A DNA stretch of 47,309 nt from Phycisphaerae bacterium. GTDB lineage: Bacteria; Planctomycetota; Phycisphaerae; Phycisphaerales; SM1A02. The notes under the pieces are model-generated. The model saw only the letters and a program-made list of their open reading frames with translations. It was not told the origin of the DNA and ran no database searches. The translations under genes were made by a program, and so were the position numbers. Shown here piece after piece: positions 1-8,145 of this stretch (positions are counted from its first letter, which is position 1; every line of letters starts with the position of its first letter). The DNA lies in the NCBI GenBank assembly GCA_016873315.1, contig VGXL01000006.1, forward strand, positions 1 to 47,309, read 5' to 3'.

Positions 1-71
1 GCTCGCCCCGCCGAGCGACGGACGAAGAGCGCGCGCGAAGCCGGGTGCAGCGCGCGCGTCCGCGCAGCAGG

Positions 72-240
72 GACCCGAGGAAGCGGGAGGACGAGCGCGA
101 GCAACGCAGTGGCGGACCGCGGACGCGCAAGGACGAGCGCAAGCAACGCAGGAGCGGACTGAGGACGCGCAAGGACGAGCGCGAGCAACGCAGTAGCGGA
201 CCGAGGAAGCGGGAGGACGAGCGCGAGAAGCACGGCGCAG
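72..240. repeat. 42-bp tandem repeat, four copies, beside topA
   Basis: Four adjoining copies of a roughly 42-bp GC-rich unit occupy about 72-114, 115-156, 157-198 and 199-240. Each begins GACYSRGG-like and contains GGACGAGCGC followed by AGCAACGCAG or a variant. The first copy is 43 bp because of one extra C; the last diverges at its end. Nothing in 1-272 can be called a gene with confidence: on the plus strand the repeat reads as an Arg/Glu/Lys-rich 14-residue repeat in a frame that runs on antisense into topA, and on the minus strand all that is open is GC-driven. It is most likely a minisatellite downstream of topA. It is not a CRISPR array because there are no unique spacers. Confidence 0.8.
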
Positions 241-272
241 CAAGCGCCGCGCGGAAGCGGCAGGGCGCGCGA

Positions 273-3110
273 CTACGCGGTCCAGGCGGGCAGCGTGGCG
301 ACGCCGCCATCCATGGCGAGCGCGGACAACGGCGTTCCCTCGGAGACTGCCGTCACGCCGTCGCGTCGCGTGAGCGAGAGTTTGGTCTGACCGCGCATGT
401 GCTCTTCGAGTGCAATCTCGAGCGCCTTGCGGCGGTCATCGGGCAGCTTCGCGAACGCTTCGCGGCCGCGACACTTGGGGAAGCCACGACATCCAAGCCA
501 CGGTCCGCGCTTGCCGTCGCGAAGGTTCATGACATCGCCGCACTTGGGGCACGGAATGTCCGTCACGACAGGCGGCGGCGAGGGGAACTTGATCCCACCC
601 TTGCGATCCAGGTTCAGGATGAACGGCGGCGGCTCGATCGGAAGTTCTGCAGCCTTCTTGCCCCGAGGCTTGACCGGGCGCGGCTTGTCCTCGACGAGGA
701 AGTCGCCGAATCGCCCCGTGCGCTTGACCATCGGGACGCCAGCCGGCGAGAGCAAATCGAGCTGCTCGGCCATCAGCGGCTCGCCGCGACGATTGCAGGG
801 GGATGCGAACGAACACGCCGGCACCATCTTCGGCGGCTTCGGCTTGGCCTTCGACGCAGCCTTCTTCGCCGACTTGGCCTTGGAAGCGGCCGATCCCGCT
901 GACTTGGCCTGTGCCGAGCCTGACTCCGCTGAAGCTGCCGCGGACTGAGCTGCCGCGGGGTCGGGCACCTTCTCGTTGTAGCCGCTGCACGAGAGGAACT
1001 TGCCGGTTCGACCGAGTCGGTACTCAAGCCGGCGCCCGCACTGCGGGCACGCGTACGGCGATGGCTCCGTCACCGCCTTCACATGCTCGGCCTTGGCAGC
1101 CGTACCCAGCAGCGGCTTGAGTTCGTCGTGGAATCGATGCAGCAGGTCGGTCCAGCGCTCCTTGCCCTGCGCGACCTCGTCGAGCTCGCGTTCGATGCCA
1201 CGCGTGTAGCCGATCTCGATGAACTGGTTCTTGAAGCCAGCCGCCAGGAACTCGGTCACGGCTTCACCGAGTGCCGTCGCGTAGAAGCGACGATCCTGCT
1301 GCTCCACGTACTCGCGGTTTTCGATGGTGTTGATCGTGCTCGCGTACGTCGAGGGTCGACCGATGCCTTCCTCTTCGAGCTTCTTTACCAGCGTGGCTTC
1401 GGAGTAGCGCGGGGGCGGCGACTGGAATCGTTGGCGTGGCTCGATGTCGAAGGGAGCGAGCATCGCGCCCTTCTCGAATGGCGGAAGCACTTGATCGCCG
1501 TCATCCTTCGGAAGCCCACTGATCTTGTAGAAACCGTCGAAGCGAAGCACGCGGCCGTTGGCCTTGAAGACCGCGCCGGTGTCGCGATCCGATCGACGCA
1601 TGCGCACCGCGGTCGAATCCCACTCCGCATCGGTCGACTGGCACGCCACGAAGCACGACCAGATCAGGCGATAGAGCTTCAACTGTTCGTCGGTCAGCGC
1701 TGCGGCGATGCGATCGGGCTCGCGGAATGCGTCGGTCGGACGGATCGCCTCGTGGGCTTCCTGCGCGGCGTCGTTGCTGCTCGAGTAGAACCGCGGCTTC
1801 TCGGGCACATAGCGATCGCCGTGTCGATCCTTGAGGTACCGACGCGCCATGTCGATCGCTTCACGCGACAGGTTCGTCGAGTCAGTACGCATGTAGGTGA
1901 TCAGACCGACGCGCCCCTCGCCCGGAAGGTCGATGCCTTCGTAGAGCTGCTGCGCGATGCGCATGGTGCGATCGGTCGACATGCCCAAGCGGCCGCTCGC
2001 TGCCTGTTGCAACGTGCTGGTGATGAACGGGGGATAGGGCTTCGACCGGGTCCGCGTGACATCGATCGATTCGACGCGGTATCGCGCGGCGGGATCGGGG
2101 CGTCCTTCGATGCGCACGAGTTTTTGCCCGCGCCCCTTGGCTGCGCCGTCGCTGGAGCGCTCAATGCGCAGATCGATCAGTCCGGCCGCCTCGGCAGCTG
2201 CGCGAGCATCGGGCGCAAGGTCTGCATCGCTGGTGTTGGGTGCCTCGATCCGAAGAGGCTTGCCGCCCATTTCGACCAGATCGCACGCGAGCGCCGTGTG
2301 CTCAGCGAGCCACGACATGCGATCACGCACGAGTGGAGGACGCCCGCGCTCATCACGGCGCGCGAGGAAGGACGACCACTCGCCGTGCAGGCTCGCGGAC
2401 GCCTCGACTTGGAAGGTCATGCAGGCGGACAGATCCCATGACTCGCTTGGCGTGAACGCCCGAATCTCTTGCTCGCGCTCGACCACGATGCGCGTGGCGA
2501 CGCTCTGCACACGCCCGGCGCTGAGGCCGCCGGCGACTTTCTTCCAAAGAATGGGTGAAACCTGATAGCCCACGATGCGGTCCACGATGCGACGCGCTTG
2601 CTGCGCATCGACGCGATCCATGTTGATCGCGCGCGGGGATTGAAATGCGCGCTGGACCTCGCTCTTGGTGATGGCATCAAAGGTGACGCGCTTGGCCTGG
2701 GCGGGATCGACGCCGAGCACCTGCGTGAGGTGCCACGCGATCGCTTCGCCCTCGCGGTCCAAGTCGGTCGCGAACCAGACTTCCTTCGCCGACTTGGCGA
2801 GCCGTCGCAACTCCGAAACGGTGCGCGACTTGTCGTCGTCGACTTCGTAGGTTGGCGCGAAGTCGCGGTCAAGGTCGACGCCCGGGACCGGCTGCTTCTC
2901 GCCCTTGGGGGACTTGCTCGGCAGGTCGCGGATGTGGCCAATCGACGCCTTCACGACGAAGCCCGGACCGAGGTACTTCTCGATGGTCTTCGCCTTGGCG
3001 GGGCTCTCGACAATCACCAGTTCATACGCGCCCTTGGGCGTCGGCGTTGGCTCGGCATCCCGACGGCGGGAACCGGAGCGCTTCGATGAAGAGGATCGTG
3101 CTTTGGCCAT
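273..3110 (-). CDS. topA: DNA topoisomerase I (type IA)
   Basis: This cytoplasmic enzyme relaxes negative supercoils by cutting and resealing one DNA strand. The 945-residue product shows a Toprim domain with VIVESPAKAKT at 33-43 (Glu36) and the metal-binding DLDREGE at 116-122. The catalytic tyrosine is Tyr406 in GLITYMRTDST. Two C-terminal zinc ribbons are visible: one from Cys688/Cys691, with a partner at Cys708 and perhaps Cys766 and Cys772, and one at Cys854, Cys857, Cys874 and Cys880. They are separated by an Ala/Lys/Ser-rich linker at about 718-761 that resembles a nucleoid-binding tail. The start has no clear ribosome-binding site but places a basic N-terminus before the Toprim domain. 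The next gene upstream on the same strand, miaA, ends about 113 bp away. Identity is firm; the linker length is unusual. Confidence 0.97.
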   Translation of the reverse strand: MAKARSSSSKRSGSRRRDAEPTPTPKGAYELVIVESPAKAKTIEKYLGPGFVVKASIGHIRDLPSKSPKGEKQPVPGVDLDRDFAPTYEVDDDKSRTVSELRRLAKSAKEVWFATDLDREGEAIAWHLTQVLGVDPAQAKRVTFDAITKSEVQRAFQSPRAINMDRVDAQQARRIVDRIVGYQVSPILWKKVAGGLSAGRVQSVATRIVVEREQEIRAFTPSESWDLSACMTFQVEASASLHGEWSSFLARRDERGRPPLVRDRMSWLAEHTALACDLVEMGGKPLRIEAPNTSDADLAPDARAAAEAAGLIDLRIERSSDGAAKGRGQKLVRIEGRPDPAARYRVESIDVTRTRSKPYPPFITSTLQQAASGRLGMSTDRTMRIAQQLYEGIDLPGEGRVGLITYMRTDSTNLSREAIDMARRYLKDRHGDRYVPEKPRFYSSSNDAAQEAHEAIRPTDAFREPDRIAAALTDEQLKLYRLIWSCFVACQSTDAEWDSTAVRMRRSDRDTGAVFKANGRVLRFDGFYKISGLPKDDGDQVLPPFEKGAMLAPFDIEPRQRFQSPPPRYSEATLVKKLEEEGIGRPSTYASTINTIENREYVEQQDRRFYATALGEAVTEFLAAGFKNQFIEIGYTRGIERELDEVAQGKERWTDLLHRFHDELKPLLGTAAKAEHVKAVTEPSPYACPQCGRRLEYRLGRTGKFLSCSGYNEKVPDPAAAQSAAASAESGSAQAKSAGSAASKAKSAKKAASKAKPKPPKMVPACSFASPCNRRGEPLMAEQLDLLSPAGVPMVKRTGRFGDFLVEDKPRPVKPRGKKAAELPIEPPPFILNLDRKGGIKFPSPPPVVTDIPCPKCGDVMNLRDGKRGPWLGCRGFPKCRGREAFAKLPDDRRKALEIALEEHMRGQTKLSLTRRDGVTAVSEGTPLSALAMDGGVATLPAWTA

Positions 3111-3223
3111 CGTTGGGGGCGGAGTGATACGGAGGAAGGGATGGCGGTGTCAACGACCCATGGGCCGCTCAGTGACCGTGTTGCAGGGGGCGTCGGCGAT
3201 TTGTGCCGTGTTTCTGCAGCGTT

Positions 3224-4159
3224 TCACGCCAAAGATTTTTTTGCCAAGTCGGCCATGAGTTCCTCCGTCAGCCCGTCGCCCGCGTCAATCCAGGTCGATC
3301 CGGGAGTGTCGACGAAGCGTTTCAGCCAGGTCCGCTGCTGCTTCGCCAGCTGCCTCGTGCCGATCTTGATCGCCTCGAAAGCATCGTCCTCGCTCATCGC
3401 TCCGCGCAAGTGCGCGATCAGTTCCCGATAGCCCAGCGCGGCCGCGGCCTGCGCGCCGAACCCGCCAGCGCCCAGCAGCGCGCGGACCTCGTCGACCAGG
3501 CCCATCGCACGCATGCTGCGGACGCGAGCATTGATGCGGCGATTGTTCGCCTCGACGCCCATGGTCAGCCCAACGAGCGACCACCCGGCCGGAAGCGCGG
3601 TGGGCCGATCGCGCCACTGAGCTTGCAAGACGCTGATGCGCGTCCCCGTGGCTCGATGGACCTCGATGGCTCGGATCGTGCGACGACGATCGTTGCGGTG
3701 GATCCGCTCCGCAGCGTCTGGATCGATGCGCGTGAGTTCGGATCGCAACGCATCGAGGTCCCACGAAGCCAACTCCTCGCGCAGGACGGGGTCAGCGGGA
3801 GGCCCGTCGAAGAGGCCCTCGAGCAAGGCTTTGACATACAAGTTGGTGCCCCCGACCACGATGGCGACGCCGCTCCGGGCCCGGATCTCATCGAGCGCGG
3901 CCTTGGCGTGATCGAGCCAGTCCTCGACTGTGAATCCGTCGTGGGTGGGCGCGACGAGGTCCAGCCCGTGATGGACGACCTCCGCCCGCTCGGCGAAAGT
4001 CGGCTTGGCCGTGCCCACATCCATGCCCCGATAGACCTGCATACTGTCGGCGCTGATGAGTTCGGCCCTCGGTCCGGCCGCTCGCGCCATGGCCATCGCC
4101 AGCGCGCTCTTGCCGCTCGCGGTTGGACCCATGACCACAATGACGCGTCCTTCGGCCAT
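3224..4159 (-). CDS. miaA: tRNA dimethylallyltransferase
   Basis: Transfers a dimethylallyl group from DMAPP to N6 of A37 in tRNAs reading codons that begin with U. The P-loop GPTASGKS lies at residues 11-18, followed by the family signature ISADSMQVYRGMDVGTAKP (catalytic Asp in the SADSMQ motif). The open frame extends upstream to 4273, but the start at 4159 gives MAEGRVIVVMGPTASGKS, the normal N-terminus, and a family-typical 311 residues. The longer version would overlap the divergent pgk. The gene lies back to back with pgk, with 37 bp between the two start codons, so two promoters must be packed there. Confidence 0.96.
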   Translation of the reverse strand: MAEGRVIVVMGPTASGKSALAMAMARAAGPRAELISADSMQVYRGMDVGTAKPTFAERAEVVHHGLDLVAPTHDGFTVEDWLDHAKAALDEIRARSGVAIVVGGTNLYVKALLEGLFDGPPADPVLREELASWDLDALRSELTRIDPDAAERIHRNDRRRTIRAIEVHRATGTRISVLQAQWRDRPTALPAGWSLVGLTMGVEANNRRINARVRSMRAMGLVDEVRALLGAGGFGAQAAAALGYRELIAHLRGAMSEDDAFEAIKIGTRQLAKQQRTWLKRFVDTPGSTWIDAGDGLTEELMADLAKKSLA

Positions 4160-4196
4160 TCGCGGACGGTACCTTCCGGCGCCCGGAGCCAAGACC

Positions 4197-5414
4197 ATGC
4201 CCAAGAAGACGATTCGTGACCTCGATGTGACCGGCAAGCGCGTGTTCATCCGCGCTGACTTCAATGTGCCCATGGACGACCACGGTCACATCACCGATGA
4301 CCGACGCGTGCGTCTGACCGTGCCCACCATCCTGAGCGTGCTTGATCGTGGCGGCTCAGTCGTGGTCGCCAGTCATCTCGGCCGACCGGACGGCACGGGA
4401 TTCCAAGCGTCGGAGAGCGCTCGCCCGGTGCGCGACCTGCTCGACCGACTGCTCGCGGGGCACATCGATGGACCCGTGAAGATGGCGGGTGATGTGCCAA
4501 CCTGCGCCGAGTCAGCCGCAGCCGCAGCCGCGCTCAAGCCTCGGCAGGTCTTGCTGCTGGAGAACCTTCGCTTTGAGAAGGGCGAGAAGAAGGGCGATCC
4601 CACTTTCGCCGCCAAACTCGCTGCCTACGCCGACGCCTATGTCAACGATGCGTTCGGTTGCTCGCACCGCACTGATGCGAGCATGGATGCCTTGCCGCGC
4701 GCGATGGCACCGAAGCCGTGCGTTGCGGGCTTGTTGCTCGATCGAGAACTCACCTACTTGCAGGGCGTGCTCGAGCACCCCAAGCGGCCGTTCGTCGCCA
4801 TCATCGGCGGCGCCAAGGTGAGCGACAAGATCGCTGCGCTCACGAACCTCTGCGGACGCGTCGACACGATCGTCGTGGGCGGCGCGATGGCGTACACCTT
4901 CCTGCTCGCGCAGGGAATCGGTGTGGGACGCAGCCTGGTTCAACCCGACATGGTGGAGAAAGCCCGCACCATCCTTGGCTTCGCGAAGGAGCGCGGCACC
5001 GCGCTGCTCCTTCCGACCGATCATGTCTGCGGCGCCGAACTCAAGGCGGGCACGACGACGAGCGTCGTCGTTGGTGCGATCCCCGACGGGCTGATGGGTC
5101 TGGACATCGGTCCCGCGACGCTTGCCGCGTACTCCGCCGCGGTCCGCTGCGCCAAGACGATCGTCTGGAACGGCCCCATGGGCGCCTTCGAAACCGAGCC
5201 ATTCAACGCCGGCACCTTCGGACTTGCGAAGGCCGTCGCGCAGGCCACGACGAACGGCTGCACATCGGTCGCGGGCGGTGGCGACACAGCGAGCGCTGTG
5301 GACCAAGCAGGGCTCGCGGATGCGCTGACCCACATCTCCACGGGCGGCGGAGCCAGCCTTGAGATGCTCGAAGGCAAGCCGTTCGCGTGCCTCGCCGCAC
5401 TTCAGGATGCCTGA
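4197..5414 (+). CDS. pgk: phosphoglycerate kinase
   Basis: Glycolytic enzyme that makes ATP from 1,3-bisphosphoglycerate and ADP. The 405-residue product carries the N-terminal signature RADFNVP at 19-25, the substrate loop SHLGRPDG, the hinge region, and the C-terminal nucleotide site GGGDTASAV and STGGGASLE. The frame is open upstream to 4056, but ATG 4197 gives MPKKTIRDLDV, the standard start, with GGAG at a usable distance. It is divergent from miaA. The next gene on the strand encodes a secreted thioredoxin-fold protein and has its own -10-like element, so pgk may be transcribed alone. Confidence 0.97.
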   Translation: MPKKTIRDLDVTGKRVFIRADFNVPMDDHGHITDDRRVRLTVPTILSVLDRGGSVVVASHLGRPDGTGFQASESARPVRDLLDRLLAGHIDGPVKMAGDVPTCAESAAAAAALKPRQVLLLENLRFEKGEKKGDPTFAAKLAAYADAYVNDAFGCSHRTDASMDALPRAMAPKPCVAGLLLDRELTYLQGVLEHPKRPFVAIIGGAKVSDKIAALTNLCGRVDTIVVGGAMAYTFLLAQGIGVGRSLVQPDMVEKARTILGFAKERGTALLLPTDHVCGAELKAGTTTSVVVGAIPDGLMGLDIGPATLAAYSAAVRCAKTIVWNGPMGAFETEPFNAGTFGLAKAVAQATTNGCTSVAGGGDTASAVDQAGLADALTHISTGGGASLEMLEGKPFACLAALQDA

Positions 5415-5432
5415 ACGATCACGGCCCCGGTC

Positions 5433-5451
5433 TATACTCGTCCCAAAGGAC
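5433..5451 (+). promoter_or_regulatory. -10 element and Shine-Dalgarno of the thioredoxin-like gene
   Basis: TATACT at 5433-5438 is a near-consensus -10 hexamer. AAAGGA at 5446-5451 is a Shine-Dalgarno sequence eight bases before ATG 5460. The -35 region around 5410 is weak. The 5' leader would be only about 15 bases. Confidence 0.45.
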
Positions 5452-5459
5452 TCGTCGCC

Positions 5460-6497
5460 ATGCTGACCCACACGATTGCCGCGTTCACCTGCGTTGCCAC
5501 CCTCTGCGCCGCCGCGCAGGAACCTGAGAAGCTCAAGGTCGGCTCGGCGATGCCCAGCCTGGACAATGTCGAGATCATTCAAGGCTCGAAAGACAACCTG
5601 ACCGACGCCAAGGTCACGGTCGTCGAGTTCTGGGCCACCTGGTGCGGGCCGTGCGTGAAGGCGATTCCGCACATCAACGAGTTCGCCAAGGCCAATTCGT
5701 GGCGTGGACTTCGCGTGCTCGGGGTCAGCACCGACTCCACCGAAGACAAGTCCAAGGTCGAACCGTTCATCAAGAAGATGGGTTCGCGCATGACCTACAA
5801 CGTTGGCTGGGCCGGCGATGGCGTGAGCCGCGATTGGATGGAGGCGTCGGGCCAGAAGGGGATCCCGTGCGCCTTCGTGTGCACCAACGGCAAGATCGCG
5901 TGGATCGGTCACCCGATGGATGACGGTTTCGAGTCCACGATCCGCAAGTGCCTGTCGGGCCGCTTCGATCCTGAACTCTCGCCCAAGGGCGAGCAGTACC
6001 TGGAGGCAGGCCGCGGTGCAGCGAAGAAGCGGAACTGGCGCGAGGCATCGAAGCACTTCGATGACTGCATCGCCCTGAAGCCCGAGATCTTCGTCGACGC
6101 AATGGAAGCCAAGTACCAGATGCTGGCCGATCAGCAGAAGGATGCAGCCGCCGCCAAGTCGTGGGCGACGGAGGTCACCGACAAGCTCTCGTCCAGCCCG
6201 GTGGCGCTGGCTGAGTTCGCCGTCTTCGTCGCTCATGATCCTCGACTGCAACAGCACGATCTTGAGTCTGCCCAATCCATGATCGAGGCCGCCATGGCGG
6301 CAGGTGGCACGAAGACGGATGTCCTCGTGTCGGCCGCGCGTGTCGCGTCGGCCGCAGGAAAGCTCGACGCGGCCGTCGAATTGCAGAACAAGGCGTGGCG
6401 TCAGGCTTCGCCGGAGCAGAAGCCATTCCTGAAGACCGACCTCGACGCGTACAAGCAGTCACAAGCCAAGGGCGCATCGGCCAAGGTTGGCCAGTGA
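5460..6497 (+). CDS. secreted TlpA/ResA-like thioredoxin-fold protein with TPR-like tail
   Basis: A probable periplasmic thiol-disulfide oxidoreductase of 345 residues. Residues 1-19 form a signal peptide ending in a small-residue cleavage region (CAAAQ). The thioredoxin domain has the active site WCGPC at 61-65 after VVEFWAT. The cis-proline loop is GIPCAF at 134-139. A cysteine directly after the cis-proline is uncommon; most relatives have Thr there. From about residue 170 to the end the protein is helical with TPR-like spacing and Ala-rich heptads, probably a protein-interaction platform. The stop codon overlaps the start of rpe by four bases, so the two are translationally coupled. The substrate cannot be read from sequence; cytochrome maturation is possible but no ccm gene is nearby. 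Confidence 0.85.
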   Translation: MLTHTIAAFTCVATLCAAAQEPEKLKVGSAMPSLDNVEIIQGSKDNLTDAKVTVVEFWATWCGPCVKAIPHINEFAKANSWRGLRVLGVSTDSTEDKSKVEPFIKKMGSRMTYNVGWAGDGVSRDWMEASGQKGIPCAFVCTNGKIAWIGHPMDDGFESTIRKCLSGRFDPELSPKGEQYLEAGRGAAKKRNWREASKHFDDCIALKPEIFVDAMEAKYQMLADQQKDAAAAKSWATEVTDKLSSSPVALAEFAVFVAHDPRLQQHDLESAQSMIEAAMAAGGTKTDVLVSAARVASAAGKLDAAVELQNKAWRQASPEQKPFLKTDLDAYKQSQAKGASAKVGQ

Positions 6498-7165
6498 GCC
6501 TTGACCGGCTCGCGTTCCCGTCAGGGGTCGCGGTCGGAGCGTCGATCCTCAGCGCTGATTTCGCCAGACTCGGCGACGAGATCACCGCGTCGCTTCGTGC
6601 CGGCGCTGGCTTCGTCCATGTCGATGTGATGGATGGGCACTTCGTGCCCAACCTGTCGATGGGTCCGGCTGTGTGCGCCGCCGTGCGTCGCGCAGCGCCG
6701 CGGGCTCCGGTCGATGTCCACCTGATGGTGCAGCGCCCGCTCGCGTTCATCGAGCCCTTCGCGAAGGCCGGTGCCGATTGGTGCACGGTCCACATCGAGG
6801 CGCAGGACGACCCTCGTGAGTGCGCTGAGCGTTCGCGGTCATTGGGCATGAAGGCCGGTCTGGCCTTCAATCCCCGCACACCGATCGAGCATGCGCTCGA
6901 CGCGGGTCTGCTTGAAGCCGCAGACTTCGTGCTCATCATGAGCGTGCAACCTGGGTACAGCGGTCAAGCGTTCATGCCTGAGGTGTTGGACAAGGCGCGC
7001 CTGCTCCGACGCGCGGGTTGGCAGGGGCCGATTGAGATCGATGGCGGCGTCTCGCCATCCAACGCCCAAGCGTGCCGCGCCGCTGGCTGCACGCTCCTGG
7101 TGTCCGCTAGCGCCATTTTCGGCAGCGGTGATTACGCAGCCGCAGTCGGCGGCATGCTCGCGTGA
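6494..7165 (+). CDS. rpe: ribulose-phosphate 3-epimerase
   Basis: Interconverts D-ribulose 5-phosphate and D-xylulose 5-phosphate in the pentose phosphate or Calvin pathway. The product is a 223-residue TIM barrel with the catalytic and metal motifs HVDVMDGHFVPN, VDVHLMV, MSVQPGYSGQ and IEIDGGV. Relatives usually have PGFGGQ where this one has PGYSGQ, a conservative change in the phosphate loop. The chosen start is GTG 6494, overlapping the previous stop as GTGA and giving VSLDRLAFPSGVAVGAS, so Ser-Ile-Leu of strand 1 falls at the normal depth. An upstream in-frame start at 6395 would lie inside the preceding gene. Confidence 0.95.
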   Translation: MSLDRLAFPSGVAVGASILSADFARLGDEITASLRAGAGFVHVDVMDGHFVPNLSMGPAVCAAVRRAAPRAPVDVHLMVQRPLAFIEPFAKAGADWCTVHIEAQDDPRECAERSRSLGMKAGLAFNPRTPIEHALDAGLLEAADFVLIMSVQPGYSGQAFMPEVLDKARLLRRAGWQGPIEIDGGVSPSNAQACRAAGCTLLVSASAIFGSGDYAAAVGGMLA

Positions 7166-7226
7166 GCGGTGGTCTTCGGCGGCAGTCTTGTGCCGTCGTC
7201 CTGTGCGATTGATGGCCGAACCGCGC

Positions 7227-7248
7227 TAGGATCCGACCCACACGGAGG
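7227..7248 (+). promoter_or_regulatory. -10-like element and Shine-Dalgarno of accD
   Basis: TAGGAT at 7227-7232 resembles a -10 hexamer. The same hexamer lies before tRNA-Ile2 (24016) and tRNA-Leu (44767). GGAGG at 7244-7248 sits five bases before GTG 7254 and fixes that start. No good -35 was seen. Confidence 0.4.
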
Positions 7249-7253
7249 TCATC

Positions 7254-8108
7254 GTGGCAGAGCAGTCGGCACCCTCATCGCGTGAACGCACTTGGGAGGA
7301 ATCGGGCGTTGGTGGCAAGCGCGCCGTGCCCGAAGGCCTGTGGACCCAGTGCGAGGGCTGCGGCGAATCGCTCTTCCGAAAGGCGCTCGAAGCGAACCTC
7401 ATGGTCTGCCCAAAGTGCGATCTGCACATGCGCATTTCGGGTCGCCAGCGCATCGCCCAACTGCTCGACGAGGGCAGCTTCGAGCCGATGGATGCCGAAC
7501 TCACTGCGAACGATCCTCTGGGATTCGTCGATGTGAAGGCGTACCCGGATCGCATCAAGTCAGCGCAGCGATCGAGCGGGCAGCCCGAGGGACTGATCTC
7601 GGGAACTGGCTTCGTGAAGGGCCGCAAGGTCGTGGTGTGCGTCATGGACTTCTCGTTTCTCGCGGGCAGCATGGGCAGCGTCGTGGGCGAGAAGATCACC
7701 CGCGCCACGCTTCACGCCCTGGAGCATGGGCTGCCGCTGATCATCGTGTCGTGCTCGGGCGGCGCGCGCATGCAGGAGTCGGGTCTTTCGCTCATGCAAA
7801 TGGCCAAGACGAGCGCCGCGCTCGCGCGCCTTGATGAAGCAGGTGGCCTGTTCATCAGCGTGCTCACGGATCCGACCACTGGTGGCGTCACCGCGAGCTT
7901 CGCCATGCTCGGCGATGTGATCATCGCCGAACCCAAGGCGCTCATCGGCTTCGCCGGTCCGCGCGTGATCAAGCAGACGATCCGGCAGGACTTGCCCGAC
8001 GGCTTCCAGACCTCTGAATTCCTGTTGAACGCTGGATTCATCGACAGGATCGTGCATCGCAACGCGCTTCGATCCGAGATCGCCCGCCTCATCGACTTCG
8101 CCGGATGA
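7254..8108 (+). CDS. accD: acetyl-CoA carboxylase carboxyltransferase subunit beta
   Basis: The beta half of the carboxyltransferase, which moves the carboxyl group from biotin to acetyl-CoA to make malonyl-CoA for fatty acid synthesis. The 284-residue product has the N-terminal four-cysteine zinc ribbon (Cys33, Cys36, Cys52, Cys55) followed by a crotonase fold with the oxyanion loops SCSGGARMQES and TDPTTGGVTASF. GTG start supported by GGAGG five bases upstream. The partner accA is not in the window. lnt follows after 37 bp on the same strand. Confidence 0.96.
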   Translation: MAEQSAPSSRERTWEESGVGGKRAVPEGLWTQCEGCGESLFRKALEANLMVCPKCDLHMRISGRQRIAQLLDEGSFEPMDAELTANDPLGFVDVKAYPDRIKSAQRSSGQPEGLISGTGFVKGRKVVVCVMDFSFLAGSMGSVVGEKITRATLHALEHGLPLIIVSCSGGARMQESGLSLMQMAKTSAALARLDEAGGLFISVLTDPTTGGVTASFAMLGDVIIAEPKALIGFAGPRVIKQTIRQDLPDGFQTSEFLLNAGFIDRIVHRNALRSEIARLIDFAG

Positions 8109-8145
8109 TGCGCTCACGGCGTGCTCCACGGCCCGGACTCCGAGG

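Noticed and set aside
72-240. CRISPR array
   Set aside because: Repeats are contiguous with no unique spacers, and no cas gene is present.
1-272. Possible stop-codon read-through of topA (frame stays open after the TAG at 273-275)
   Set aside because: Long chance open frames are expected at this GC content; TopA already has complete C-terminal zinc ribbons.
45-902. 285-residue plus-strand frame with Arg/Glu-rich repeats
   Set aside because: Runs antisense into topA; the repetitive part is explained by the 42-bp tandem repeat and there is no ribosome-binding site or family match.
4512-6275. 587-residue minus-strand frame
   Set aside because: Fully antisense to pgk and the thioredoxin-like gene, with composition typical of a GC-rich mirror frame.
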